Source: Spirochaetia bacterium
GTDB taxonomy: Bacteria > Spirochaetota > Spirochaetia > Treponematales > Breznakiellaceae
Assembly (NCBI GenBank): GCA_025997655.1
Contig: BNUW01000034.1
Span: 1-19,371 of the forward strand
DNA length: 19,371 bases
Reading direction: 5' to 3'
A model generated the notes under the pieces. The model did not search any database, had not been told where the DNA came from, and saw only the letters and a program-made list of their open reading frames with translations. Positions 1 through 6,715 of the stretch are shown in pieces; the first letter of the stretch is position 1, and each line of letters begins with the position of its first letter. Made by a program: the position numbers and the translations under genes.

Positions 1-1
1 G

Positions 2-310
2 CTGCGGGATCTGGCGGAGAAAATGGGCGCACAGGTGGTCAGTGTGCGCAAATGTAAACAGGCTCAGGAAGTTAAGGGGGCCCTCAAATGTGAAAATCCC
101 GGTAATTGCCCCGGTCAGGCGGAAAAAATTCTGGAAATGAAGAAGGAAGGGGCTCAGGCTCTTTTGATAAGTAATTGCAGCGACTGTTCCAACACAGTTA
201 TGGGCGTGGCCCCCAAGTTGAAAATAGCCGTGCATCACATGACCGACCACGTTATGCGAACAGTGGGGCATTCGCTTATCCGGCATCTGCCTATAAACGC
301 CGGGCAATAG
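2..310 (+). CDS. C-terminal part of a cysteine-rich protein, 5' end outside the window
   Basis: The reading frame is open from the first bases of the window to a TAG at 308-310, so an internal ATG at 23 is probably not the true start. About 102 residues are visible. They carry five cysteines: one in RKCKQA, two in KCENPGNCPG and a CxxC in SNCSDC. The stretch EGAQALLISNCSDC followed by a hydrophobic tail resembles the second half of CCG-type cysteine-rich domains, as in HdrB-like subunits, where two cysteines follow a small beta strand. I cannot name the family. Because it lies 39 bases before prdA, a redox partner of proline reductase, for example the end of a PrdC-like electron-transfer protein, is a reasonable guess. 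That guess rests on position, not on a recognised motif. Confidence 0.6.
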   Translation: MRDLAEKMGAQVVSVRKCKQAQEVKGALKCENPGNCPGQAEKILEMKKEGAQALLISNCSDCSNTVMGVAPKLKIAVHHMTDHVMRTVGHSLIRHLPINAGQ

Positions 311-317
311 TCCCGGC
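299..317 (+). other. small hairpin over the stop codon before prdA
   Basis: A 6-bp GC-only stem (GCCGGG at 299-304, CCCGGC at 312-317) closes a 7-base loop that contains the TAG stop of the upstream gene. No T-run follows, so it is not a classical terminator. It could stabilise RNA ends or modulate read-through into prdA. Confidence 0.35.
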
Positions 318-349
318 AATAAGACGATATATTATGAAGGAGAAGAACT

Positions 350-2116
350 ATGTCAATGACTAAAGAACACGCGGCTCAGCTTAAGGACAAGCCGGCCATC
401 GTATGTTGCAGAACGGTAAAAGGTACGGTTATCAGCCCCGCAGACCTTGAGGACCCGGCGATTTTCCCTGATTTGGAAGAGTCCGGGCTTATCACCATCA
501 CCCCCGAAACACTGACCGTTGGGGAAGTGATGGGTGCAACCTTGAAAATCGATATCGACGCGCTGAACTGCCTTACGGCGGATATCCTTGACGGCGTCAC
601 GCTCAAAGCTGCTGCTACGGCGCCTGCGTCTGCCGCCCCGGCCCCGGCGTCTGCCGCAGCGGGAAAACCCGCAGGTCCCTCGTTCGGCGGCGGGGTGTTT
701 CATTTCAAGGTGGACAAAGCGGACGGCCTTGAGTTTTCCTTCCCCCTGGGCGGCTACGGCGGCGGTGGCGGCGAATTTGTGGAAAGCGTCGTTGCGGGTG
801 AACAATCCGGCGTCGAGGAGGTAAGCGATGAAATTACCGGCACGCTGGAAAAACGCCACTTTACGGTAAAAGAAGTCCGCCTGGGGGACAAAACGGAATT
901 TGCCGACGGCGTGCTGAGCATCCGGAAGGCGGTGGTTCAGGATGCGCTTAAAAAGTTCCCGCTGATCAAAAAAATGGAACTCGATGTTATTACCCCGGAA
1001 AAGCGGCATGTACACACCGAAACCATCATGGATGTCGTTCCCATCGCCACCAAGGTGGAAGGGGAAGTGGGGTTTGGTATTACCAACACCCTGGACGGCA
1101 CGGTCTTTATGCTTACCGGTGTGGACGAAGAAGGTACCCAGGTTCACGAATTCGGTTCCAGCAACGGTTTTTTGGACGAGACCGTCATTTATGGGCGTCC
1201 GGGCTGCCCCGATGAGGATGAAATTGTTATCCGGGTGCACTGCGTCCTTGAGCGCCTGACGGGTATGGAACGAAGGGGACCCATGGCCGCCCACGGCGCT
1301 TGTGATGTGGTCATTCAGGAAGTCAGGGATGTGCTTAAACCCATTCCGGCCGCCGCCGCTTCCAAGGTGGAAACCCTTAACGTGGTCAAACGGCACGGCC
1401 GGCCCCGGGTATTGTTGGTCAAGGAAATCATGGGGCAGGGCGCCATGCACGATAACATCCTGATTCCCATGGAACCGGCGGGTGTCCCCGGCGGGCGTCC
1501 TAACGTAGACCTGGGCAATGTTCCCATTGCTATGAATGTGAACGAGGTTCGGGACGGAGCCATCCACGCGCTGTGCTGCATCGGGCCTGCGTCCAAGGAA
1601 ATGACCCGGCATTATTTCAGGGAACCCATTGTAAACCTCATGGCGGATGATCCGGAAATAAATCTGGTGGGCGTGGTGTTTGTGGGCAGCCCCCAGGTAA
1701 ACGATGAAAAAACCTTTGTTTCCAAACGGCTCGGCGCTATGGCCGACACGATGGACATTGAAGGCGCCATTGTCATGACCGAGGGATTTGGCAACAACCA
1801 TGTTGATTTTACCTCGCACATTGAGGAGCTAGGGAAGCGGGGTATCAAAACCATTGGAATGACCTATGCCGCATACCAGGGGCAGCTTGTGGTGGGGAAC
1901 CAATACACGGACGCCATGATAGAGATGAACAAAGACGCCGGGGGCTTTGAGTCCGAACGCCTTGGAGAAAACACCCTGACCCTCAACGAGGCAAAACGCG
2001 CCTTGAGTATGCTGAAAAACAAGCTGGCCGGGGTGCCCATTGAGCCGCCGGATAACAAGTGGAGCCAGAGCATCATCGACGCCAACCAAAAAGCGGTTGA
2101 CGCGGTAATGCACTAG
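350..2116 (+). CDS. prdA: D-proline reductase proprotein PrdA
   Basis: PrdA is the precursor of the two non-selenium subunits of D-proline reductase, which opens D-proline to 5-aminovalerate in Stickland fermentation. In this family the chain cuts itself at a cysteine, and the new N-terminus becomes a pyruvoyl group that binds the substrate. Here the junction reads HALC-CIGPASKEMTR, with Cys409 and Cys410. Alignment with the prdE-prdD gene downstream puts the cut between them, giving a beta part of about 409 residues and a pyruvoyl alpha part of about 179. An Ala/Pro linker (residues about 87-105) and a glycine-rich patch separate a short N-terminal domain from the core. AAGGAG at 337-342 lies 7 bases before the ATG. 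The total of 588 residues suits the family. The 488-codon frame on the opposite strand is a shadow of this gene. Confidence 0.93.
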   Translation: MSMTKEHAAQLKDKPAIVCCRTVKGTVISPADLEDPAIFPDLEESGLITITPETLTVGEVMGATLKIDIDALNCLTADILDGVTLKAAATAPASAAPAPASAAAGKPAGPSFGGGVFHFKVDKADGLEFSFPLGGYGGGGGEFVESVVAGEQSGVEEVSDEITGTLEKRHFTVKEVRLGDKTEFADGVLSIRKAVVQDALKKFPLIKKMELDVITPEKRHVHTETIMDVVPIATKVEGEVGFGITNTLDGTVFMLTGVDEEGTQVHEFGSSNGFLDETVIYGRPGCPDEDEIVIRVHCVLERLTGMERRGPMAAHGACDVVIQEVRDVLKPIPAAAASKVETLNVVKRHGRPRVLLVKEIMGQGAMHDNILIPMEPAGVPGGRPNVDLGNVPIAMNVNEVRDGAIHALCCIGPASKEMTRHYFREPIVNLMADDPEINLVGVVFVGSPQVNDEKTFVSKRLGAMADTMDIEGAIVMTEGFGNNHVDFTSHIEELGKRGIKTIGMTYAAYQGQLVVGNQYTDAMIEMNKDAGGFESERLGENTLTLNEAKRALSMLKNKLAGVPIEPPDNKWSQSIIDANQKAVDAVMH

Positions 2117-2146
2117 GATTTAAGATTATGGTGAAGGAGGAGCTGG

Positions 2147-2359
2147 ATTACCGAAATTGAGTTGATTCCAAGGCTCCTGAAGGGCAAACTTACCAAGGTA
2201 ACGGATGCCGGAGTTACGATAGAGATTGTCGGGAGAATGGGAGTATTGAATTTACCGGCGCGTTGCGTCGTTACCGGGAGTAAGCTTGAGATTGGCGACA
2301 ATGTCGAACTATATCTCAGCTATGCCCAAAAAATTGAGCCGCCCCGCGGGACGTCTTGA
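2147..2359 (+). CDS. small proline-reductase-cluster protein (CBO2463/CBO2479-like)
   Basis: This 65-70 residue protein has a compact, probably all-beta pattern: PRLLKGKLTKVTDAGVTIEI, then GRMGVLNLPARCV, then LEIGDNVELYLSYAQKI. It matches my memory of the small CBO2463/CBO2479-type proteins that accompany prd genes in Clostridium; I could not check this. The biochemical role is unknown. It sits between prdA and prdB, so a role in assembling or regulating the reductase is plausible. The start is uncertain. A strong AAGGAGG at 2134-2140 is 6 bases before an in-frame ATT at 2147, giving M-T-E-I-E-L-I-P-R. The first in-frame conventional start is TTG at 2162, 21 bases after that site and with no ribosome-binding site of its own. 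I chose the ATT. Confidence 0.6.
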   Translation: MTEIELIPRLLKGKLTKVTDAGVTIEIVGRMGVLNLPARCVVTGSKLEIGDNVELYLSYAQKIEPPRGTS

Positions 2360-2387
2360 TTAAAAAACTTTGACAAGGAGAGAACAC

Positions 2388-3119
2388 ATGGTAAAACCTC
2401 AACTTACGACGGTTCCGGGTATGCGTTCGGAGGTATTTGCTCCGACTACGCCGCCTCCGGTCTGGACGGCGGTGACCAAGCCCCTGAATAAATGCCGGGT
2501 CGGCTTTGCTACCGCCGGCGGAATTCATCTTAAGGCACAGACGCCGTTCAATCCGGCGGGGGATTTCTCACTCAGGGAAATTCCCAGCGATAGCGCCAGC
2601 AGCGCGCTGATGGTAACCCACGGCGGCTATGACAACAGCGACGTGAACAAGGACATTAACGCGATGCTGCCCATTGATCGTCTGCGGGAGCTCAAGGCGG
2701 CGGGATTCATCGGCGATGTTGCCCCGGTTCTGGTCGGCTTCATGGGCGGGGGCGGCAATGTCGAGAAGTTCCGCAATGAAACCGGCCCGTCAATTGCCGA
2801 TATCTTCAAAAGGGAGGAAGTGGATATTGCAATCCTAACGGCTGGGTGAGGCACGTGCCACAGATCTGCCGTGATTGTGCAGAGAGCCATAGAGAAAGCA
2901 GGTATTCCGACTATCATCATCGCCGCGTTACCCCCGGTTGTTAAACAACAAGGGTCACCGCGCTATGTTTCTCCCCGGGTTCCGATGGGCGCCAACGCCG
3001 GCGCGCCGAACGACAAGGAGATGCAGACCGGCATTATAAAGGATACGCTAAACTGCTTAATGGAATTTGATCACTTTGGACAGGGCAAAGCGCTGCCCTA
3101 CGAGTACAAGCATACTTAA
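2388..3119 (+). CDS. prdB: D-proline reductase selenoprotein subunit PrdB (in-frame UGA = Sec154)
   Basis: PrdB is the about 26-kDa catalytic subunit of D-proline reductase, whose selenocysteine attacks the substrate held by the PrdA pyruvoyl group. The frame from ATG 2388 meets TGA at 2847-2849 and continues without another stop to TAA at 3117-3119. The protein similarity runs straight through: DIAILTAG-U-GTCHRSAVIVQRAIEKAGIPT. Reading UGA as selenocysteine gives a 243-residue protein with Sec154, close to Sec152 of the Clostridium sticklandii enzyme. AAGGAG at 2375-2380 is 7 bases before the ATG; the in-frame TTG at 2370 lies before this site and is not the start. selB follows in the same cluster. 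Ordinary gene callers would split this gene in two. Confidence 0.94.
2850..2888 (+). promoter_or_regulatory. candidate bacterial SECIS hairpin after the prdB UGA
   Basis: Bacterial SECIS elements lie within the coding region just after the UGA. The next 39 bases can form an outer stem (GCAC 2851-2854 with GTGC 2877-2880) and an inner one (CAC 2859-2861 with GTG 2871-2873) around a 9-base loop. Alternatives exist, because GGCACGTGCC at 2850-2859 is itself palindromic and GGCA/TGCC (2850-2853, 2867-2870) can pair. The exact fold is not resolved by eye. Confidence 0.45.
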
Positions 3120-3127
3120 ATTCCATA

Positions 3128-3170
3128 GGGCCGGAGGAGAGCGGTCGTTCTCTTCCGGCCCTGAATTTTA
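3128..3170 (+). terminator. strong hairpin after prdB, probable terminator or attenuator
   Basis: Two arms, 3128-3142 and 3147-3161, form an uninterrupted 15-bp stem (two G-T wobbles) with a GGTC loop, followed by TGAATTTTA. It begins 8 bases after the prdB stop. The stem is strong but the T-run is short, so partial termination or 3'-end protection of prdA-prdB mRNA is more likely than full termination. It would leave the downstream prdE-prdD and selB genes expressed at a lower level. Confidence 0.7.
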
Positions 3171-3182
3171 AGGGGTTATTAT

Positions 3183-4463
3183 TTGGGAACCGGACCATCA
3201 ACGAAGGAAACCACGTTACACCACTATCGCGATCCGCTTTGTAAACTATTGGCCGGGGATAGTGAGGTTGACTTTTTGGGCCTTATTCTGGCCGGTACAT
3301 CCGATGAAGACGAACAGAAAGCCTTTATAGCCCGCCGTATCGGCGCACAGCTTGAGTCGATGCGTTTGGACGGGGTTTTAGTTTCCATTGACAGTTGGGG
3401 AAATTGCCACATTGATTTTGCCTCGGTGATAGAGGCGATTGGGGAGCGGGGCATCCCGCTGGTGGGGCTCAGTTTTGTGGGTACCCAGGCGGCCTTTGTG
3501 GTGGTTAACTCATACATGAACTCCATCATTGACCTGAATAAAACTACCGATGGGGTGGAAAGCCTTGTCATCGGGGAGAATACGGCGGTGGAGTTGGATG
3601 CGATAAAAGCGGTGGCCATTCTCAAAAACAAGATTCGCAATAAAGAAAGCGGAAAGTCATGGCGTGTCGGTGAAACAAAAAAATTGCGGCGCTTGATTGT
3701 CCGAACCTTTGCGGTGACAGCTGTGGATTCCGGGGCAGGGGCGGGGAACGCGAATTTTTCCAAGGGCCGCCTTTCGCTCAACCTCGAAGAATTACAGAAA
3801 GCGGGACGCTCCGTATGTAAAGACATGGAGAGCTTTGTAAAAGATTTTTCCCTGCGGATTATTAATTGTAATGAGCGCAGTCAGTTGGATCTCCCGGTAA
3901 ATTCCATCCTCGATTTTTCGCCGGTCGCCGCAAAAGTAAACGGCCGCATGGGAGAAGGGATAAGCCACGATTTTTCCGGCATGTGCGTCATGCTCACGGC
4001 GGTTGAGGAAAATGGTTTCCAGCCGGCAAACATTGGCGCCTCCGACGGAGTGCTGGGCAAAAAAGTGTGCTTTGGCCGTCCCGGAACCCCCGCCGCCGGT
4101 GACTATATTCTCAACATTGACGTAATCCTGAAGGAGGGACATGCCCGCACCAGAGAGGGAATTATGGCGGCACATGAGCTCTGTGATGCGGTAATTCGTC
4201 CGGTTCGGGATTTGCTTCGCGCGCTCCCTTCCTCGGATGCGGCAAACAAAGCGGAATACTGGGATACCGTACGCAGCGGCGGCTATAAAATCGCTTTGGT
4301 AAAGCTGGTTCCCGGATTGGGGTGCCTCTATGATACGCTGCTTTTTCCCGAAGATCCTGCGGGGTATGCCGCCGGCAAGTCCATCATGGACCGGTCTAAC
4401 AATGTGCAGATACCCATTTCGCCCAACGAATACCGTGACGGAGCGGTTCATTCTCTGACATAG
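3183..4463 (+). CDS. PrdE-PrdD fusion, a circularly permuted PrdA paralogue
   Basis: Residues 2-151 match the pyruvoyl (alpha) part of PrdA: GTGPSTKETTLHHYRDP against CIGPASKEMTRHYFREP, ending VAILKNKI against LSMLKNKL. Residues about 165-426 match the PrdA beta part, including MGEGISHDFSG, FGRPGTP, GIMAAHELCD and the C-terminal PNEYRDGAVHSLT. The order is therefore reversed, E then D. The protein starts just where the processed PrdA alpha chain starts and ends just before the cut. The cysteine that becomes pyruvoyl is replaced by Gly2. In Clostridium, PrdD and PrdE are separate PrdA-related proteins of unclear role. Start: the TTG at 3183 follows AAGGGG (3170-3175) by 7 bases; the frame is closed by TGA at 3162-3164. 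An accessory or scaffold subunit is likely; catalysis of the PrdA type is not. Confidence 0.82.
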   Translation: MGTGPSTKETTLHHYRDPLCKLLAGDSEVDFLGLILAGTSDEDEQKAFIARRIGAQLESMRLDGVLVSIDSWGNCHIDFASVIEAIGERGIPLVGLSFVGTQAAFVVVNSYMNSIIDLNKTTDGVESLVIGENTAVELDAIKAVAILKNKIRNKESGKSWRVGETKKLRRLIVRTFAVTAVDSGAGAGNANFSKGRLSLNLEELQKAGRSVCKDMESFVKDFSLRIINCNERSQLDLPVNSILDFSPVAAKVNGRMGEGISHDFSGMCVMLTAVEENGFQPANIGASDGVLGKKVCFGRPGTPAAGDYILNIDVILKEGHARTREGIMAAHELCDAVIRPVRDLLRALPSSDAANKAEYWDTVRSGGYKIALVKLVPGLGCLYDTLLFPEDPAGYAAGKSIMDRSNNVQIPISPNEYRDGAVHSLT

Positions 4464-4475
4464 AAATTATATGAA

Positions 4476-4505
4476 ATTTACAAAGGATTTACAAAGTTTT
4501 ATTAC
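4476..4505 (+). promoter_or_regulatory. possible selB promoter with an 11-bp tandem repeat
   Basis: ATTTACAAAG occurs twice at a spacing of 11 bases (4476-4485 and 4487-4496). The first copy supplies a -35-like TTTACA (4477-4482), 17 bases before TATTAC (4500-4505). Repeats one helical turn apart can be activator half-sites. The 70-base gap between the prdE-prdD stop and selB is A+T rich compared with the flanking genes, which fits a regulatory role. Confidence 0.3.
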
Positions 4506-4533
4506 TCGGTGTTATTACGTGGAGGCCCGTTAG

Positions 4534-6489
4534 GTGGAGTATCCGTTTATCTTTGGGACCGCCGGGCATATCGACCACGGCAAGACGGCCCTTGTCCGGG
4601 CGATGACCGGTGTAGACTGTGACCGGCTTGAAGAGGAAAAACGCCGGGGCATAACCATCGAACTCGGCTTTGCCCCGTTGAATTTGACAAACGGCAAGAC
4701 GGTCAGCATTGTTGATGTCCCCGGACACGAACGCTTTATCCGGCAGATGGCTGCGGGAGCCGCCGGTATGGACGCGGCCATGCTTGTCATTGCGGCCAAC
4801 GAAGGGGTCATGCCCCAGACCCGGGAGCATCTTGATATTCTCAACATCCTTGGGGTGCGTTTCGGCCTCGTCGCGCTTACCAAAAAAGATTTTGTGGATG
4901 ATGAAACCCTTGAACTGGCGAAGGCGGAAGCGGCGGAATTAATACAGGGAACCTGCCTTGAGGGCGCGGAGATTATACCGGTCTCATCGGTAACCGGCGA
5001 AGGGGTGCCGCGCATTGTAGAGGAAATAGAAAAGATAATCGACAAAATACCTTCCCGAAAAAGCTTCGGCGCGTTTTTCCTCCCCATCGACCGGGTGTTT
5101 AGCAAGAAAGGATTCGGCAGCGTGGTAACCGGAACCTCATATCAGGGCCGTATCGCGGAGGGTGATGAAGTTGAGGTAATGCCCGCGGGTGTACCGGGAA
5201 GGGTACGCTCCCTCCAAACCCACGACATGAAAATCAGTTCCGCCCCGGCGGGTCAGCGGGTGGCCATAAACCTCTCCGGCCTTTCCCATGAGCAGTTGGA
5301 GCGGGGGGACGCGGTCTGCGCAAAGGGCGCCTTTATCGCCACGGACTGCATAAACGCATGGCTTGAAATTCTGCCCTCCGCCCTTGAGGGGGTAAGCCAT
5401 TGGCAAAGGGTACGCTTCCATGCCGGAACGGTGGATGTCGTTGCAAGGCTCTCCCTGCTCAAAATGAGCGATACCGGTAAAAAATCGGTCATCCCTTCGG
5501 GAACCGGCGGGCCGGTGCAGATATTACCGGAATCAAAAATAACGGTGGTGGCCGGCCAGCGATTTGTGATACGGTTCTACAGCCCCCTCCTAACCATAGG
5601 CGGCGGGCGGATTATGCTGCCGAACGCCGAAGCGGCAAAAGGCAAGGCGGATCGCACGGTGAAGGCCCGGATAGTTGGGGACCTCGCCGGTAGCTTTGGC
5701 CCGGTTTCCCTGCTCGCTGCAATTGTTCGTGACCGGGGGGTCATGAACGCGGCGGGGCTTTTTGAATTGTCCCAGATGGACAAGAGCGCCTTTGAGCAGT
5801 ATTTGGGTATGTTATCCGATGCGCCGGAAACCTACGGCCTGCTGAAATTTGGATCCCCGCAGAATTTTATTTCCGCCGAAGCCTTTGATACGGTGACGCG
5901 CTCGGCGCTGCGGATTCTCCGGGACTTCCACGCAAAGTATCCGGAACTATCCGGGCTGGACGTGGAAAAATTGTATGCCTCCATGGACAGCATTCACGGA
6001 GCAGGCTGGATTAAGGGCGGAGATTTTAGGGACCTCGCCGGTATCATGGCCGCAAAAAATATAATCGCCCCGGTTACCCTGCAGGGCAAAACCGGTTACA
6101 AGGCGGCGGAATACAACCATGCGCCGGAGGGCAAATTGTTGGACCTGGCGGAGCGTATCACGAAAGAAGCCGCCGCCGCCGGTTTCAATCTGACAAAAGT
6201 TTCGGAGCTTGAAGAAAAACTGGGTACATCAGCTTCCGACATGAAACGGGCCGCAGCGTTTCTGCGTGAAAAAGAGGATCTGCGCATACTGGAAGGGGGG
6301 TTCCTGTTTCCCCGCGGGACGAGGGATCGGCTCCTGGAAGTGCTTGCTTCGATGCAGTCGGACATAACCGTCGCTTCGTTACGTGACAGTATCGGTGTCA
6401 GCAGAAAATACACCCTCCCCATGCTTGAATTTTTTGACGCCCAGGGCTTGACCCGGAGAGAAGGGGATAGGCGGATTCTGGTGAAATAA
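4534..6489 (+). CDS. selB: selenocysteine-specific elongation factor SelB
   Basis: SelB is the GTPase that brings selenocysteinyl-tRNA to UGA codons marked by a SECIS hairpin. The EF-Tu-like GTPase motifs are intact: GHIDHGKT (residues 11-18), the switch sequence RRGITIELGFA, DVPGHE (61-66) and TKKD (116-119). Beta-barrel domains follow (FFLPIDRVFSKKGFGSVVTGT and KITVVAGQRFVIRFYSPLLTIGGGRI). The C-terminal third looks like the tandem winged helices that bind SECIS RNA, ending SRKYTLPMLEFFDAQGLTRREGDRRIL. The 651-residue length fits bacterial SelB. GTG at 4534 is preceded by GGAGG (4521-4525) at 8 bases. Its place right after prdB and prdE-prdD suggests that its main client is PrdB; selA, selC and selD are not in this window. 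Confidence 0.95.
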   Translation: MEYPFIFGTAGHIDHGKTALVRAMTGVDCDRLEEEKRRGITIELGFAPLNLTNGKTVSIVDVPGHERFIRQMAAGAAGMDAAMLVIAANEGVMPQTREHLDILNILGVRFGLVALTKKDFVDDETLELAKAEAAELIQGTCLEGAEIIPVSSVTGEGVPRIVEEIEKIIDKIPSRKSFGAFFLPIDRVFSKKGFGSVVTGTSYQGRIAEGDEVEVMPAGVPGRVRSLQTHDMKISSAPAGQRVAINLSGLSHEQLERGDAVCAKGAFIATDCINAWLEILPSALEGVSHWQRVRFHAGTVDVVARLSLLKMSDTGKKSVIPSGTGGPVQILPESKITVVAGQRFVIRFYSPLLTIGGGRIMLPNAEAAKGKADRTVKARIVGDLAGSFGPVSLLAAIVRDRGVMNAAGLFELSQMDKSAFEQYLGMLSDAPETYGLLKFGSPQNFISAEAFDTVTRSALRILRDFHAKYPELSGLDVEKLYASMDSIHGAGWIKGGDFRDLAGIMAAKNIIAPVTLQGKTGYKAAEYNHAPEGKLLDLAERITKEAAAAGFNLTKVSELEEKLGTSASDMKRAAAFLREKEDLRILEGGFLFPRGTRDRLLEVLASMQSDITVASLRDSIGVSRKYTLPMLEFFDAQGLTRREGDRRILVK

Positions 6490-6492
6490 AGC

Positions 6493-6521
6493 TTGCGTTT
6501 TTAGGAGTTGTGTGTGATAAT
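6493..6521 (+). promoter_or_regulatory. possible promoter after selB
   Basis: TTGCGT (6493-6498) and GATAAT (6516-6521) are 17 bases apart, and a TG at 6513-6514 gives an extended -10. The -35 is weak. It would drive the transporter and racemase genes separately from selB, with a leader of about 190 bases that contains the prdD remnant. Confidence 0.35.
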
Positions 6522-6522
6522 A

Positions 6523-6699
6523 AAAGGAGGTGCGTGGGGGTAAACACTGGTATTCGTCATGGGAGTAAATGGGTATTACTTGTTAAGTAAATATCCGGTT
6601 TGGGGCGATGTGCAGGTCATATTGACCCCAAATGAATATCGGGACGGCATGGTTCATTCCTTTGTTAAGGGTGTTCCTAGACTGTCTTTGATACTGTAA
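6523..6699 (+). pseudogene. remnant of a prdD-like 3' end behind an orphan ribosome-binding site
   Basis: The 226-base gap between selB and the next gene contains AAAGGAGGTG (about 6523-6532), a near-perfect ribosome-binding site with no intact gene behind it. From ATG 6559 a 46-codon frame ends at TAA 6697-6699. Its middle reads DVQVILTPNEYRDGMVHSF, which matches the C-terminus of the PrdE-PrdD fusion (NVQIPISPNEYRDGAVHSL) and the sequence just before the PrdA processing site. The frame continues 10 codons past that point with unrelated residues. Nothing upstream of about codon 14 resembles a PrdA-family protein. This looks like the last piece of a deleted prdA/prdD-family gene, though translation of a short peptide cannot be excluded. 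Confidence 0.65.
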
Positions 6700-6715
6700 A
6701 TTGAGGAGGCTGATT

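Noticed and set aside
353..1819. 488-codon open frame on the minus strand opposite prdA
   Set aside because: It is a by-product of GC-rich third positions in prdA; the protein has no recognisable domain and no start signals, while prdA itself is strongly conserved.
2847..2849. TGA read as a true stop or nonsense mutation splitting prdB
   Set aside because: Homology continues in frame directly across it, at the position of the known selenocysteine, and selB is nearby.
3224..5105. Several minus-strand frames of 113-219 codons opposite the PrdE-PrdD fusion and selB
   Set aside because: They mirror the codon bias of the sense genes and show no ribosome-binding sites or family resemblance.
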